Source of the DNA: Varanus komodoensis
Lineage: Eukaryota; Chordata; Lepidosauria; Squamata; Varanidae
Direction of reading: 5' to 3'
DNA: 64,000 nucleotides
NCBI RefSeq assembly: GCF_004798865.1
Contig: NW_025335587.1
Coordinates: 7,307,604-7,371,603, forward strand
Position numbers and translations under genes: made by a program. Within the stretch, counting starts at the first letter, position 1. The number at the start of each line of letters is the position of its first letter. Below, piece after piece: positions 11,631 to 22,907 of this stretch. The notes beneath the pieces are model-generated. The model was not told the DNA's origin. It did not search any database and was given only the letters and a program-made list of their open reading frames with translations.

Positions 11631-12002
11631 TCTGTTTTAAAAGTTATAAGTAAGACGTTGGGTTTCTGAAGTCTGCAGGCACCGGATCTTATGAGGCCTT
11701 TCCTACAAAAGAAGACCAATTGTAATCGTCTTGGCTGTTCGATCTAGCTCCAGGCTTCTTTCTGTTGTGAAAACAGTCATAAATGTTGTATGGCTTTCCA
11801 CTGTTTCATGAAATTATTTCCTTGGACAAAGGCTCCTGCTCATTGCAGAGCAGTGCTGCATGGCCACTGCAACAATGTGGCTTCCTCAAGACACAGTTGT
11901 CACACAACTATAGCCTATTGTTTCTAAACCAGAGCACCCTTATCCGTCTGTAGTGGCAGCTAAACAATGGTCTTTTCTAGTTGGTTAGTTAGTTAGTTAT
12001 AG

Positions 12003-12095
12003 TACAATCCTTTGTGGGCCTACTCAGCTATAAGCCCTATTGAGTTTACTGGGAACTGCTTCCAGAAAAGCATATACTGTATTGCACTCACTGTA
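12003..12095 (+). repeat. Short dispersed squamate repeat, diverged copy
   Basis: The words 'acaatcctttgtgggcctac', 'aagccctattgagtttact' and a matching reverse tail 'catatactgtattgc' follow a palindromic repeat frequent in squamates (acaatcctat ... gtcccattgagttcaatggg ... ataggattg). Part of another copy is near 31.48 kb. Family name not known to me. Confidence 0.5.
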
Positions 12096-14895
12096 CATTT
12101 ATAGCCTTGTCTTTCTTCCACTGACAAACCCAACATTGTGCATATGGGATATTTGGATGGTCACCATTTGCAGCACTGAGCAGACCCAAATCTTTTTTTT
12201 ATTCGTTTCAGCAAGGTGGCTAAGACCTTGTCTTGGGATTGGACACCCAGATGCTCAATTGTCTAGATGGAACCTAGATTCTAAACCATCACTTATTCAT
12301 CACCTGTCTGACAAAGTCTGTGATGGCCACTGTTTTCTTTTGCATCTACCCAGAGGGGGCTGATGGCTCCAATGTCAGTGGGGTGTTGCATCCAACCTGC
12401 ACACAGTCCAGGTGTTTGTTCAGCACCATGGATAATTCCTTAAAGTTCAGACTATCACCTGGAATGGATGAACTGCCCAACTGACACTGTAACCTTCACT
12501 AGATCTACGCATGGTTGTGTCTCACTCAGACAATTCCAATGCTTTCCAAAGTAAGGCTCATGAGAAAGTGCACGGTAGCCAGCCATGTGCAGAAGCAGCC
12601 ACACCATAGCCACAGCATGTTCCCACATGAAAGAGTCCAAGCTGAAATCCCAATTGCATCTCAAATGATTCAAAAAGCAGATTGTAGTTGATGCCATCTG
12701 GGCACACACCAAAGCAATCAACAAGTTTCCATACAAAAGTATTAGTAACGATATTCCACCCAACTCACATTTCAGCATGTCCATTATGGAAGTTTACATG
12801 TGTAAAGAGACCTGGCCCAGTCCTTACATTGTTAAAGTGGTGCAGCATCTGTAAGAAGTGTTTCTAACAGTGTGTTTCTGGGTGACCACGATCAGGGCAA
12901 CTTCTTTGATTACCAAGGGAATAAGGGGTGAAACAAGAGGGAAGTGGGTTTTTGACAGCTGCAGCAATATCTCAGTAATGTATCAAAGGACAGGTAGCAG
13001 CCTAAGGAAGAGCACCAGACAAAATGAAGACAGCCTGATACAAACAATAAAAATGGCTCCTCACTAGACTCTCATTTCCGTAATGGTTAAAGATATGAAA
13101 CATTTTTACAATATGAACATGCAGATAAAATGCGAGTAACCCATTTGCATGATGCCCTGTTTCTTGTGTCATACAAAGCATAAATGCATATAATGCATGT
13201 ACTGTACACTTTTATTTTACGGTAAAAATGGAAATTAACTTCCTCTGAAATGTGTATTTCTCCCCCAAACCATGTCAAGTTTACATGGTCACCCTGCTGA
13301 TTATTTACAGGATGCTCTTTTCAATATGTACCCCTCCTCCTACATCTTTCCCCATTTCTCTGGTTGAGACTGATAACTAATTTCATTCATTTGTATGTTT
13401 CTGATGCCTGTTTGTCATATATATTTCTTGCCTACAGCAAAGCTTACTCATGAATTTATCTAGAACTTCATACAGGTCTGTTGCATTTCCATGGTAATCA
13501 CAGAAAGCATTCATTTCCTAGCCCAGGAAAAGGAGCATCAAATTACTTATTTAAAGATACATCTCACTCAGGGAGAATTAACATCCCCCATCATCTTTGA
13601 AAGACACCAACAGTAACAACTACATCCACCTCCTTTCACATTATTAGTATTCAAGCCTGGCCTTTGAACTCAAGTCCGTTCACCTAACAGGATCACAGTA
13701 TGACCTTCCCAGGTCACTGGGACAGATGGATTTTAAGCCTGTAGAAACAGCGTTTCCTTCTTCTGTGTTTCTGCTGATAACACCAAATAAAAGGTTGGAT
13801 TTCACAAGTGAAATACTGAAAGGAAATAATTATATTAGCTATGTTTACTGGCGTTAAATAGACAGCATTGTTCCTCCATAACTCAAAGATCCTTTTCAGA
13901 TGTTTAGATTCAGGCCATTTTATCAGATTTATCTTGATTTTAATTGCATACCTCCACCAGAAGCAAATGTAAAATGAGTTTCTTCTTTTGTGTGAAATTG
14001 ATGGATAATCCATTGCAATCTGATAAAAATCTGGTTTTTGCTCACAAAATCTTTAATAGGAAAGCAAGTATTCCAACATCCTGTAATAGTTAAACCACAG
14101 AGTTTAAAATCTGTTATTTTCATCAAGGAATTCTTGATTTTATGAATCAATAGCAACTTTGCCACTTTATCCAGGCAATCAATGCTACCACTGACCCTGT
14201 TCCTACAGCATTCTGATCATAAGAATTTAGATCAGTTGGCATAGTCTAAGATTAAATTGCAATCTGGATAGACTCAAACACACTTAATGTTTACCAATAA
14301 AATGCTGCAAGCACAAAACATTTTGTCACTATCCAGCTCCTGTATCTCCTTCAAAGACCTCCACTTGATGTGCTGCTCTCAAACATCCCAAACATGTACG
14401 GCAAGCCAAAAAACCAAGCAGAAACGCTCATTTCTGGATCAGGTGAAGTCAGCAGGGTTCCTTATGGTAAACTCTGCTGGTCTGCCCCCTTCTGGAAATC
14501 AGCATTTCCACTTGTTTCCAGCTGCTTTAAGAAGAGCTGGCTTCCTGTTGTACTGTTGCCCCCACTGGTATGTGGACAATATAGGATTCTGTGCCACAGC
14601 TCATGGAATATTGTGTGCTTACCAAGGAAAGCACAGGGAAATATCAGATGCAGCTTTCACTGTAGGTTTGTCCATTCTTATTCTTTCTGACAGGCCTATC
14701 CCTCATCTGCAAGTCAGGAAAAGGAGTAGCTGCTGTTTGGGTGAAAGGCACTATATCCTTACAAGAGAAGAAGTGGGCAATCCTAGGTCTATGATATTTG
14801 CAGCTTGAAAGATTCACACTTTGCTATCAAATATTACAGCAAAGTAAATCTCTTCAGAAATAATGGTGTATATTCAGTGTCATTAGAATCAATGT
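12096..14895. other. Unannotated stretch, no gene recognised
   Basis: About 2.8 kb with no recognised repeat or exon. Open frames reach 173 codons (14287-14808, plus) but lack motif-like composition and overlap frames on the other strand, as expected by chance. Confidence 0.4.
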
Positions 14896-14907
14896 AATTA
14901 TTTCCAT
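14896..14907 (+). repeat. Target-site duplication, left copy (Bov-B)
   Basis: aattatttccat, identical to 18299-18310. It fixes the 5' boundary of the LINE at 14908. Confidence 0.93.
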
Positions 14908-15274
14908 CTCCTTCGTGGATCACTGCCTTGTCATGGCGAAGGGACTTGCGTAGCTCAATGAAGCTATAAGCTATGCCATGCAGGGCCACCCAAGACGGAC
15001 AGGTCATAGCAGAGAGCTGTGACAAAACGTGATCCAGTGGAGAAGGAAATGGCAACCCACTCCAGGATCTTTGCCATAAAAACCCCATGGACAGTACCAA
15101 AAGGCAAAAAGATATGACGCCGGAAGATGTGCCCCTCAGGTCGGAAGGTGTCCAATATGCTACTGGGCAAGAGAGGAGGGCTAGTACAAGTAGCGCCAGA
15201 AAGAATTAAGCAACTGGGTCAAAGTCAAAAGGACACTCAGTTGCTGATGTATCTGGTGGTGAAAGGAGAGTCCG

Positions 15275-16123
15275 ATGCTGCAAAGATCCATGAATCAAGG
15301 CAAGCTGGATGTGGTCAAACATGAGATGACAAGACTGAACATCGACATCTTAGGAATCAGTGAACTAAAATGGACAGGAATGGGTGAATTTAATTCAGAT
15401 GACCATCAGGTATACTACTGCGGGCAAGAATCCCTCAGAAGAAATGGAGTAGCCTTCATAGTCAATAAAAGAGAAGGAAAAGCAGTACTGGGATACAATC
15501 TCCAAAATGACAGAATGATCTCAGTTCGAATCCAAGGCAAACCATTCAACATCACAATAGTCCAAGTCTATGCCCCAACCACTGGTGCTGAAGAGGCTGA
15601 AGTTGACCAATTCTATGAAGGCCTGCAACACCTTCTAGAATTAACATCAAAAAATGATGTCCTTATCATCATGGGGGATTGGAATGCTAAAGCAGGAAGC
15701 CAAAAGATAAGCGGAATAACAGGCAAGTTTGGCCTTGGTGTACAAAATGAAGCAGGGCACAGGTTGGTAGAATTTTGTCAAGAGAATACGATGGTCATAG
15801 CAAACACTCTTTTCCAACAACCCAAGAGACGACTCTACACATGGACATCACCAGACGGTCAACACAAAAATCAGATTGACTATGTGCTCTACAGCCAAAG
15901 ATGGAGAAGCTCTATACAGTCAGTAAAAACTAGACCAGGAGCCGTCTGTGGCTCAGATCATGAGCTTCTCATTGCAAAATTTAGACTTAAATTGAAGAAA
16001 GTAGGGAAAAGCACTAGGCCACTCACGTATGACCTAAATCATATCCCTGATGAATATACAGTAGAGGTGACAAATAGATTTAAGGAATTAGATCTGATAG
16101 ACAGAGTGCCTGAAAAACAATAG
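15275..16123 (+). pseudogene. Bov-B ORF2, endonuclease part
   Basis: This 282-codon frame encodes the APE-type endonuclease that nicks target DNA for target-primed reverse transcription. Motifs in order are NIDILGISELKW near residues 24-35 (with the metal-binding Glu), QVYAPTTGAEEAEV near 94-110, IIMGDWNAKAG near 130-140 (Asp and Asn of the active site), WTSPDGQHKNQIDYVLYS near 190-207 and VCGSDHELLIAKF near 227-239 (the SDH motif). All active-site blocks look present. The frame ends in TAG at 16121-16123, where related copies read Leu-Trp-Met; this premature stop cuts the endonuclease from the RT. The first Met follows an upstream leader, so the true start could lie a little earlier. Confidence 0.93.
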
Positions 16124-16281
16124 ATGGAGGTTTGCAACATTGTACAAGAGGCAGCAACTAAAACCATCCCAAAGAAAAAGAAATGCAAGAAAGCAAAATG
16201 GCTGTCTGAGGAGGCTTTACAAGTAGCTGAGGAAAGAAGGGAAGCGAAAGGCAAGGGAGAAAGAGAAAGATACACCCAATT
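16120..16281 (+). repeat. 162-bp exact duplicate flanking an assembly gap, left copy
   Basis: Identical to 16399-16560 on the far side of the N run. Seventeen bases at 16282-16298 then read as the reverse complement of sequence 16552-16568 in the right copy. An exact duplicate with a fold-back at a gap edge is best read as an assembly error, not biology. Confidence 0.9.
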
Positions 16282-16298
16282 CTGCATTCAATTGGGTG

Positions 16299-16398
16299 NN
16301 NNNNNNNNNNNNNNNNNNNNNNNNNNNNNNNNNNNNNNNNNNNNNNNNNNNNNNNNNNNNNNNNNNNNNNNNNNNNNNNNNNNNNNNNNNNNNNNNNN
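16299..16398. other. Assembly gap (100 N)
   Basis: Exactly 100 unknown bases, the usual placeholder for a gap of unknown size. The flanks overlap by 162 bp, so the true gap is probably zero or negative. Confidence 0.98.
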
Positions 16399-16560
16399 AT
16401 AGATGGAGGTTTGCAACATTGTACAAGAGGCAGCAACTAAAACCATCCCAAAGAAAAAGAAATGCAAGAAAGCAAAATGGCTGTCTGAGGAGGCTTTACA
16501 AGTAGCTGAGGAAAGAAGGGAAGCGAAAGGCAAGGGAGAAAGAGAAAGATACACCCAATT
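16399..16560 (+). repeat. 162-bp exact duplicate flanking an assembly gap, right copy
   Basis: Same sequence as 16120-16281. It runs on correctly into the LINE (IARRDKNAFLNEQCKEIEEN), so this side is probably the accurate one. Confidence 0.9.
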
Positions 16561-18289
16561 GAATGCAGAATTCCAGAGAATAGCTAGGAGAGATAAGAAT
16601 GCCTTCTTAAATGAACAGTGCAAAGAAATAGAAGAAAACAATAGAACTGGGAGGACCAGAGATCTCTTAAGAAAATTGGAGATATGAAGGGAACATTTCA
16701 TGCAAAGATGGGCATGATAAAGGACCAAAATGGCAAGGACCTAACAGAGGCAGAAGAGATTAAGAAGAGGTGGCAAGATTACACAGAAGAAATGTACAAG
16801 AAAGAGCTTAATGTCCCTGATAACCATGATGGGGTGGTCACTGACCTCAAAGCAGACATCCTGGAATGTTAAGTCAAATGGGCCTTAGGAAGTCTGAGCA
16901 ACAACAGAGTTAGTGGAGGTGACAGTATTCTAGCTGAGCTATTCAAAATCTTAAAAGACGATGCAGTAAAAGTGCTACACTCAATATGCCAGCAAATTTG
17001 GAAAACTCAACAGTGGCCGCAAGATTGGAAAAGGTCAGTTTACATTCCCATCCCAAAGACGGGCAATGCCAAAGAATGTTCAAACTACCGCACCATTGCA
17101 GCAGTATGTGGACCGAGAACTACCAGAAGTACAGGCAGGATTTCAAAGAGGCAGAGGAACTAGAGATCAAATTGCCAACATACGCTGGATCATGGAGAAA
17201 GCTAGGAAGTTCCAGAAAAACATCTACTTCTGCTTCATTGACTACGCTAAAGCCTTTGATTGTGTGGATCACAACAAACTGTGGCAAGTTCTTAGAGAGA
17301 TGGGAGTACCAGACCATCTTATTTGTCTCTTGAGAAACCTATATGTGGGTCAAGAAGCAACAGTTAGAACTGGGCACGGAACCACTGATTGGTTCAAAAT
17401 TAAGAAAGGAGTTCAGCAAGGCTGTATACTGTTGCCCTACCTATTTAACTTATATGCAGAGCACATCATGAGAAAGGCGGGGCTAGATGAATCACCCGCT
17501 GGAATTAAGATTGCTGGGAGAAATATCAACAACCTCAGGTATGCAAAAAGTGAAGAGGAACTAAAGAGCCTCTTGATGCGGGTGAAGGAAGAGAGTGCAA
17601 AAGTTGGCTTGAAACTCAACATTAAGAAAACTAAGATCATGGCATCCAGTCCTCTCACTTCCTGGCAAATAGATGGGGAAGAAATGGAGGTAGTGACAGA
17701 TTTTATTTTCCTGGGCTCCAAGATCACCGCAGATGGGGAATGCAGCCAAGAAATTAAAAGATGCTTGCTTCTGGGGAGGAAAGCTATGGCAAATCTAGAC
17801 AGCATACTAAAAAGCAGAGACATTACCCTGCCAACAAAAGTGCATATAGTCAAGGCTATGGTTTACCCAGTTGCAATGTATGGCTGTGAAAGCTGGACCC
17901 TAAGGAAGGTTGAGCGCTGAAGCATTGAGGCTTTTGAATTGTGGTGCTAGAGGAGACTTCTGCGAGTTCCCTGGACAGCGAGGCACTCAAACCGGTCAGT
18001 CCTAGAGGAAATCAACCCTGACTGCTCTTTAGAAGGCCAGATCCTGAAGATTAAACTCAAATACTTTGGCCACCTAATGAGAAGGAAGGACTCCCTGGAG
18101 AAGAGTCTAATGCTGGGAACAACAGATGGCAAAAGAAGAAGGGGACAGCAGAGAATGAGGTGGCTAGATGGAGTCACTGAGGCAGTTAGTGTGATCTTAA
18201 GTGGACTCTGGAGGATGGTGGAAGACAGGAAGGCCTGGAGGAATGTTGTCCATGGGATTGCGATGGGTCGGACACGACTTCGCGACTAA
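16403..18289 (+). pseudogene. Bov-B ORF2, linker, reverse transcriptase and C-terminus
   Basis: The RT copies LINE RNA at the nicked target. Blocks in order: linker (KKKKCKKAKWLSEEALQVAE), 16684-16872 (MKGTFHAKMGMIKDQNG), 16972-17120 (WPQDWKRSVYIPIPK, CSNYRTIA), 17066-17920 (VQAGFQRGRGTRDQIANIRW, FCFIDYAKAFDCVDHNKLW, KGVQQGCILLPYLFNLY, then IFLGSKITADGECSQEIKR and MYGCESWTL), and 18077-18289 (RRGQQRMRWLDGVTEA to GRTRLRD). Breaks include stops near 16685 and 16870, a deletion with frame change between NYRTIA and QQYVDREL at about 17100, and a stop near 17918. The RT active-site box is gone: the text reads NLRYAKSEEELKSLL where relatives read NLRYADDTTLMAESEEELK, an in-frame loss of about 7 residues near 17540-17550 that removes both catalytic Asp residues. 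Confidence 0.93.
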
Positions 18290-18298
18290 CAACAACAA

Positions 18299-18310
18299 AA
18301 TTATTTCCAT
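18299..18310 (+). repeat. Target-site duplication, right copy (Bov-B)
   Basis: aattatttccat, following the (aac) tail. Confidence 0.93.
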
Positions 18311-19702
18311 AGTTTAATGTTAATGGGTTGTGGGGGACACAGATGATGTCTCAGTAGATTCATGCAAAGAAGCATGTTCTACTCATGCATAAAACCACTG
18401 TTGTTGTTTTTAATTTCATTTTGTCATTATCCACCTGAAAGCCTGCTTATACCTGAACCATTCTTGATCACTGTTTTCCTTTCCTAATTTTTGGTATCTA
18501 AGCAGATGATATGAAAGGAAGGCAATATGCCTTTCATAAATTGAACTTGACAAATCAGAGTCTGTGGAAGCAAAATATTATTCAGAGGAGCTTAGGAAAG
18601 TACCAGTGCTCACACCCCTCACACCATGAGAACCTGCCCCAAATGGAGCCCAAAGTATTCATGAACACCTTCCCCGCCACATTTTCATGGCTGGCGTGTT
18701 TCGGTCTCTCAGCTTTCTGTAAAGCCCACCCTAAACAGGGACCTTTTTGCAAACTCTGTTTCTTACATCACATTACACCAATAACAGCACAAGTGCCACT
18801 CTGTAAATTAGTAAATGCTAATTTGATTGGACCAAAAGTGTCTGCATGGGTCAACATTGGGACAACATGTTTCAAGAATGCAGTGGTCACTGCACAAGCA
18901 AGTTACATCTATATACTCATAGACTGATAGATCATTTCCATGGTGGATGTGCACTGATTCACCGACTAGAAATGGCTAAGAGCACAAATCCATCTGCACT
19001 GTGACAGCAGCTGCAGGGGCACATGGTTTTCCCATTTTGCAAGGTTCTTGCTTGAAAAAGTGCATTGTGTTATGTGACCCTTCCCTTGTAATTGACTGGT
19101 GACATCTGACCAAGCAGAACCTCCATAACCTCAAAGGGTCAGCCCAGTTATCCTGTAGTGCGATTTTAAGCATGTTGACACGTGCTGTATGGGTCCAGAA
19201 GGGCTAACCTTACACAATTGGAGTGGTAGCCTAAATGATGTCTAGCACAATGCCAGTAACTTAAGAAGTGGAAGGGCTTGATTTAGCCCATAGTATGTGT
19301 TGTTGCAGTGAAATCCTCTGTCTTCTCCCATTGAGTCTTTTTCTACCTAAGTGGCTGTAGGATTACAGTATAAATGTAGCATCACTAAGAAGTTCCACAA
19401 CTACAATACAAGAACACAGATGTAAGCCTTGCAGTCTTACTGTTTGCTCTGGACTACTAAATTAAATATCCAAGTGTCTGGATATATTGGATGAGTTGCC
19501 AGCAGTAAGTATTAGGAGAAAAACAGCCTAGGAAAATAAGTATTCAGTCTTTTGGCTAAGTGTTAGCAGCAGCTGACATCATCTAAGCAATGACAACATG
19601 CTACTGGTAGCTGCCATAGTCTTAAATGGCTGGAAACCACTAGCCTCTGGCATACAAAAGAACAGGGTTAATTGACTATTGCTACACAAATAACATCACA
19701 AC
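18311..19702. other. Unannotated stretch
   Basis: No recognised exon or repeat. A 138-codon frame at 18511-18927 (plus) has no domain pattern. Confidence 0.4.
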
Positions 19703-19880
19703 ATGAGCCCTGATAGATCAGAGCAAAGGCCTGTCTGATCCAGCAACCTGCTTCTTGAAGTGACCAAGCAGATGCCATAGGAAGCCCCGAAAAAAGACGT
19801 AAGGTCATAGCCCTCTTTTGCTTCTGCTCACAAGGAATTAGTATTCACAATCATGTGCTCTTCAGATATTCTTGTCCTGC
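19703..19880 (-). mobile_element. CR1-like LINE 3' fragment
   Basis: Opens with agccctgatagatcagagc, then aaaggcctgtctgatccagc, the same word order as the fragment at 51.0 kb and as CR1 3' ends seen in reverse. It is diverged and short. Confidence 0.6.
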
Positions 19881-20635
19881 CCAGTTTCACCAGCTGTATG
19901 TAAGTGGATTGTAAGAATCAATCTAATCAGAGAGCAAATCAGCACTTGACCTATATATTTCCTTTTATATTTATCCACCTCACAATTTCTGGTTTCAGTG
20001 ATTAAATATGAAAAACTTTGCTGGGTGCCTCCTTTAAATGAAAAGAACTCACAATAACACTGAATGGAGATTTCAGGTTCTTGTATTGGGATGAATGAAG
20101 GAAATCATGTACATTTGAGCCTCAGTGCCTAGAACATAATACTGATTTGGCATAAGAGTATTTTAAATAATAGATTTACCTGTAAAAAAAAGTAATGTTC
20201 ATAATTGCCATGCTCCCCCACACACACTTCTTCTTGTACTTTTGTGAGAATCTAAATGCACCAACATAGATTCTTATCTGATGTATACTCGTGTAAAGCC
20301 ACTATTTTCAGTAAGGGGCTTCTGATTTTGCACTACTTTCAGAAACTAGTTTTCCAGTATTTAGCTTTAATTTAAAAATAAATGAATTTTCCAGAACACT
20401 GACAGTACTGACCTTACATATTATCCAAATAGAAATTTTTAATGAAACAAGTATAACACAAGAGTACATTTATAATAGATATGCAAATATTGGTCTTTTC
20501 TTAAAGGTCTCCCCATCTACTCACATGGGGCTTGCCTGCCATATACAGAAGGTGAACCTACTGTGCATTTATTAAAGTGACAGAAAAAAGGAAGGAGTAC
20601 ATAGCTTCAGACAGAACATCAATTAGTTTATTTTG

Positions 20636-20637
<2 letters not shown>
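19881..20637. other. Unannotated AT-rich stretch
   Basis: No gene or repeat recognised. Confidence 0.35.

Positions 20638-20688
<51 letters not shown>
20638..20688 (+). repeat. (GCA)17 trinucleotide microsatellite
   Basis: Seventeen uninterrupted GCA units, 51 bp. The purity suggests recent expansion. No open frame with exon features surrounds it, so I read it as non-coding. Confidence 0.98.
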
Positions 20689-20689
<1 letters not shown>

Positions 20690-22549
20690 ATACTCTTTCT
20701 CTCTTTTTACACAATCATGCTGGCTCTGTTAGAAAAGTCTATATCCTAGCATAATTGAATATATAGAAATAGTTCAGAACCCAAGTTGGCTTTCTCTCAT
20801 ATGAGCCTGCCTTTAAAGTGAGCTATGCCTTGGAGGCCTTTCTCCATGTCCTCCTCAGGACTTGCAGTCCTCTTTTAGAGATGAAATGGGCTGGAAGAGG
20901 GCTAAGAACCCCAACATCAGCCAGGATGGGCCCCACAATGATTCATTCCTCTTTGCTCCCTTCATCTTACCTTGAAGGTAGCAGGTAGCAGCAAAATGAA
21001 AGGAAAAGCAATATTAATTCCACCTAGCATTTTATTTTTATCACAATACTTCTGGAGACCCAACACAGTGAAGCCCCAAGGACACTGTGGGAGAAAGGAA
21101 TGCTGGCCTAGGTGGCTGTGGCAGTTGATGGGCATCTTCCAAAAGGCCAGATGGGGATACCTATTTGCCAATAATGGCATATTTAGAAACAATTGTATTT
21201 TAACAGAATAACAGTATATATCAACTGTCTGCTGATGAGCAATTTCAAGGACCAGCTCTTCCTTCTGATGGTTGCTTAATTTTCAACTGAACTTGGATCA
21301 CCAGCCTTTCAAATAGAAAATGTTTTCCAAACAGAGGATAATCATGTCACAGCCCTTCTGATAGATGACTGTAGAAGAAGACACATGATTGTATCACTCC
21401 ATGATTGGAGCTTCCTTCCTAGGGAAGTTCATGTGATACTGTTAACTTCAGGGTTCTATCTGGGTGAAGAGCTTTTATATTTACTCTGGTGTGTATGTGC
21501 ATGTATATGTGTGCATGCAAGTGTATGTGATTTATTTATTTATTTTTACTGGTAGCAGCACTGGGAACTGAAGTTCACCAAATATTTTAAATAAATATGT
21601 AAACATACTTCCCTCCCTCCCTTCTCTCCCCATTTCTTGAGCTCCTATATGTGAAGGTTGCTAAAGTTTCTTTTATGACTAGGAATCGCTGTACTCATAG
21701 GGCAAAATCCAACAGAATGTATACACCTTTGTCAATTCTCTTATGACCCACCAATTCCCATCGGCAAATGGTGCCCATTGCTTGTAGAATGAGCATTTAG
21801 TGCTTACAGTGAGAACAAGCAAACATGCTTGCTTCAGAGCTTGTTAGCAGAGCTTGTATAAGTGAGCTCCACATCTATCAACCATCCACATCAAGAAACA
21901 AGTCTTTTTCCTTATTTCAGGGCTTCCTTTGGGAAGAACTAAATCTCTGCTGTGCAAGCAGATAATGGGTCACTGTGGAATTGCTGGGACCCGCCACTCA
22001 CCCAGATGCAAGAGGATCAGAAGCGACAAAAGCACCTTATTGTATTCCACCCATTGTTCAGAGAATGTTTGGCCAAGGTGGGAGTCCATTAGCTTGCAGG
22101 TCTTTCTAGTTTTCCAGGTGGAAGGAGAGGTCTTCCTTTCTGTTGTGACATTCACAGAAAGGGGTGGTGCAAGCCAGTGCCATGGCTTTCAGCAGGAGCA
22201 ATGGGTAGTAATCTTTTTCCCAAAGATGTTCTAGACAAGATCCGTCCAGAGCTGGCATTGTCAGGGAACTGCTAAGGCCCACATTCCAGCAGAACATCAA
22301 CTGCTGAACCCCCAGTCCCACTTACTCTGAGTCGGGGTCTTGAATCTAGCTGTCCTAATTCCACCATTCCAAGCATTACAGCACACTGGATCATCTTTCC
22401 TAACCTCCACCTGCTGATGCCACACTTCACACACCCTTCCTTCCTTATTCAGTCATTACCCTGCCAGGCTGGACCTCAGGGCTGAAGATCAGGCACCCGC
22501 AGCCCAGCATCCTGCCCCACCGACTGCCCAGAGTGTGACAGATGAAGAG
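20689..22549. other. Unannotated stretch
   Basis: No exon or dispersed repeat recognised. A TG-rich then ATTT-rich low-complexity run lies at about 21490-21550. Confidence 0.35.
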
Positions 22550-22626
22550 AGTGGTAACAAACAAGCATGCTGAGTTCCAGCGTGGTGCCATGGTCCTAGT
22601 CCCTGCTTAGCCATGACTTTGGGCCA

Positions 22627-22630
<4 letters not shown>
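22550..22630 (+). mobile_element. tRNA-derived SINE, left half, split by L2
   Basis: The text ggtcctagtccctgcttagc and actttgggccagtta matches the centre of the tRNA SINE at 37.8 and 42.2 kb (ggttctagtccctgctcagc, actttgggccagtcacag). It breaks off at the L2 tail and resumes at 25938. The left boundary is approximate. Confidence 0.75.

Positions 22631-22673
<43 letters not shown>
22628..22673 (+). repeat. (TTA)n microsatellite tail of the L2
   Basis: About 15 TTA units at the 3' terminus of the minus-strand L2. L2-clade elements commonly end in short tandem repeats; here it is (TAA)n on the coding strand. Confidence 0.92.
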
Positions 22674-22674
<1 letters not shown>

Positions 22675-22907
22675 ACACTTCTATGCCGCCCCTTGCCGAA
22701 GCCTCGGGGCGGCTTACAACACAATAAAATACATTGAGATACAATAGAGCATAATAAATTACCAGAAAATACAAAAATACCAAAAAATACATTGAGTCAC
22801 AAACATCATAATATAAAATTAAAAATATCCGTATAAAATAAGTAAATAAATAATATAGGAGGGGAAAAGAGAAGGAAGAAGAAGTTGCCCTGGCCAGTTA
22901 ATATATT

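Larger units (their letters stand above)
14908..18298 (+). mobile_element. Bov-B (RTE-clade) LINE, near full length, inactive
   Basis: The 5' end reads ctccttcgtggatcactgcc, the usual Bov-B start, and the 3' end reads gtcggacacgacttcgcgac followed by a short (aac) tail. A perfect 12-bp duplication, aattatttccat, flanks the element, so the insertion is whole at both ends. It spans 3391 bp here; taking out the gap and the duplicated assembly flank (279 bp) leaves about 3.1 kb, close to the usual full Bov-B length. The protein contains an APE-type endonuclease then an RT, both with breaks described below. Bov-B is known for horizontal spread between reptiles and mammals; nothing in this copy by itself shows a transfer. 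Confidence 0.95.

Noticed and set aside
13714-14165. Overlapping minus-strand frames of 99 and 78 codons as exons
   Set aside because: They lie in AT-rich DNA in different frames, with no recognisable residues or splice context.
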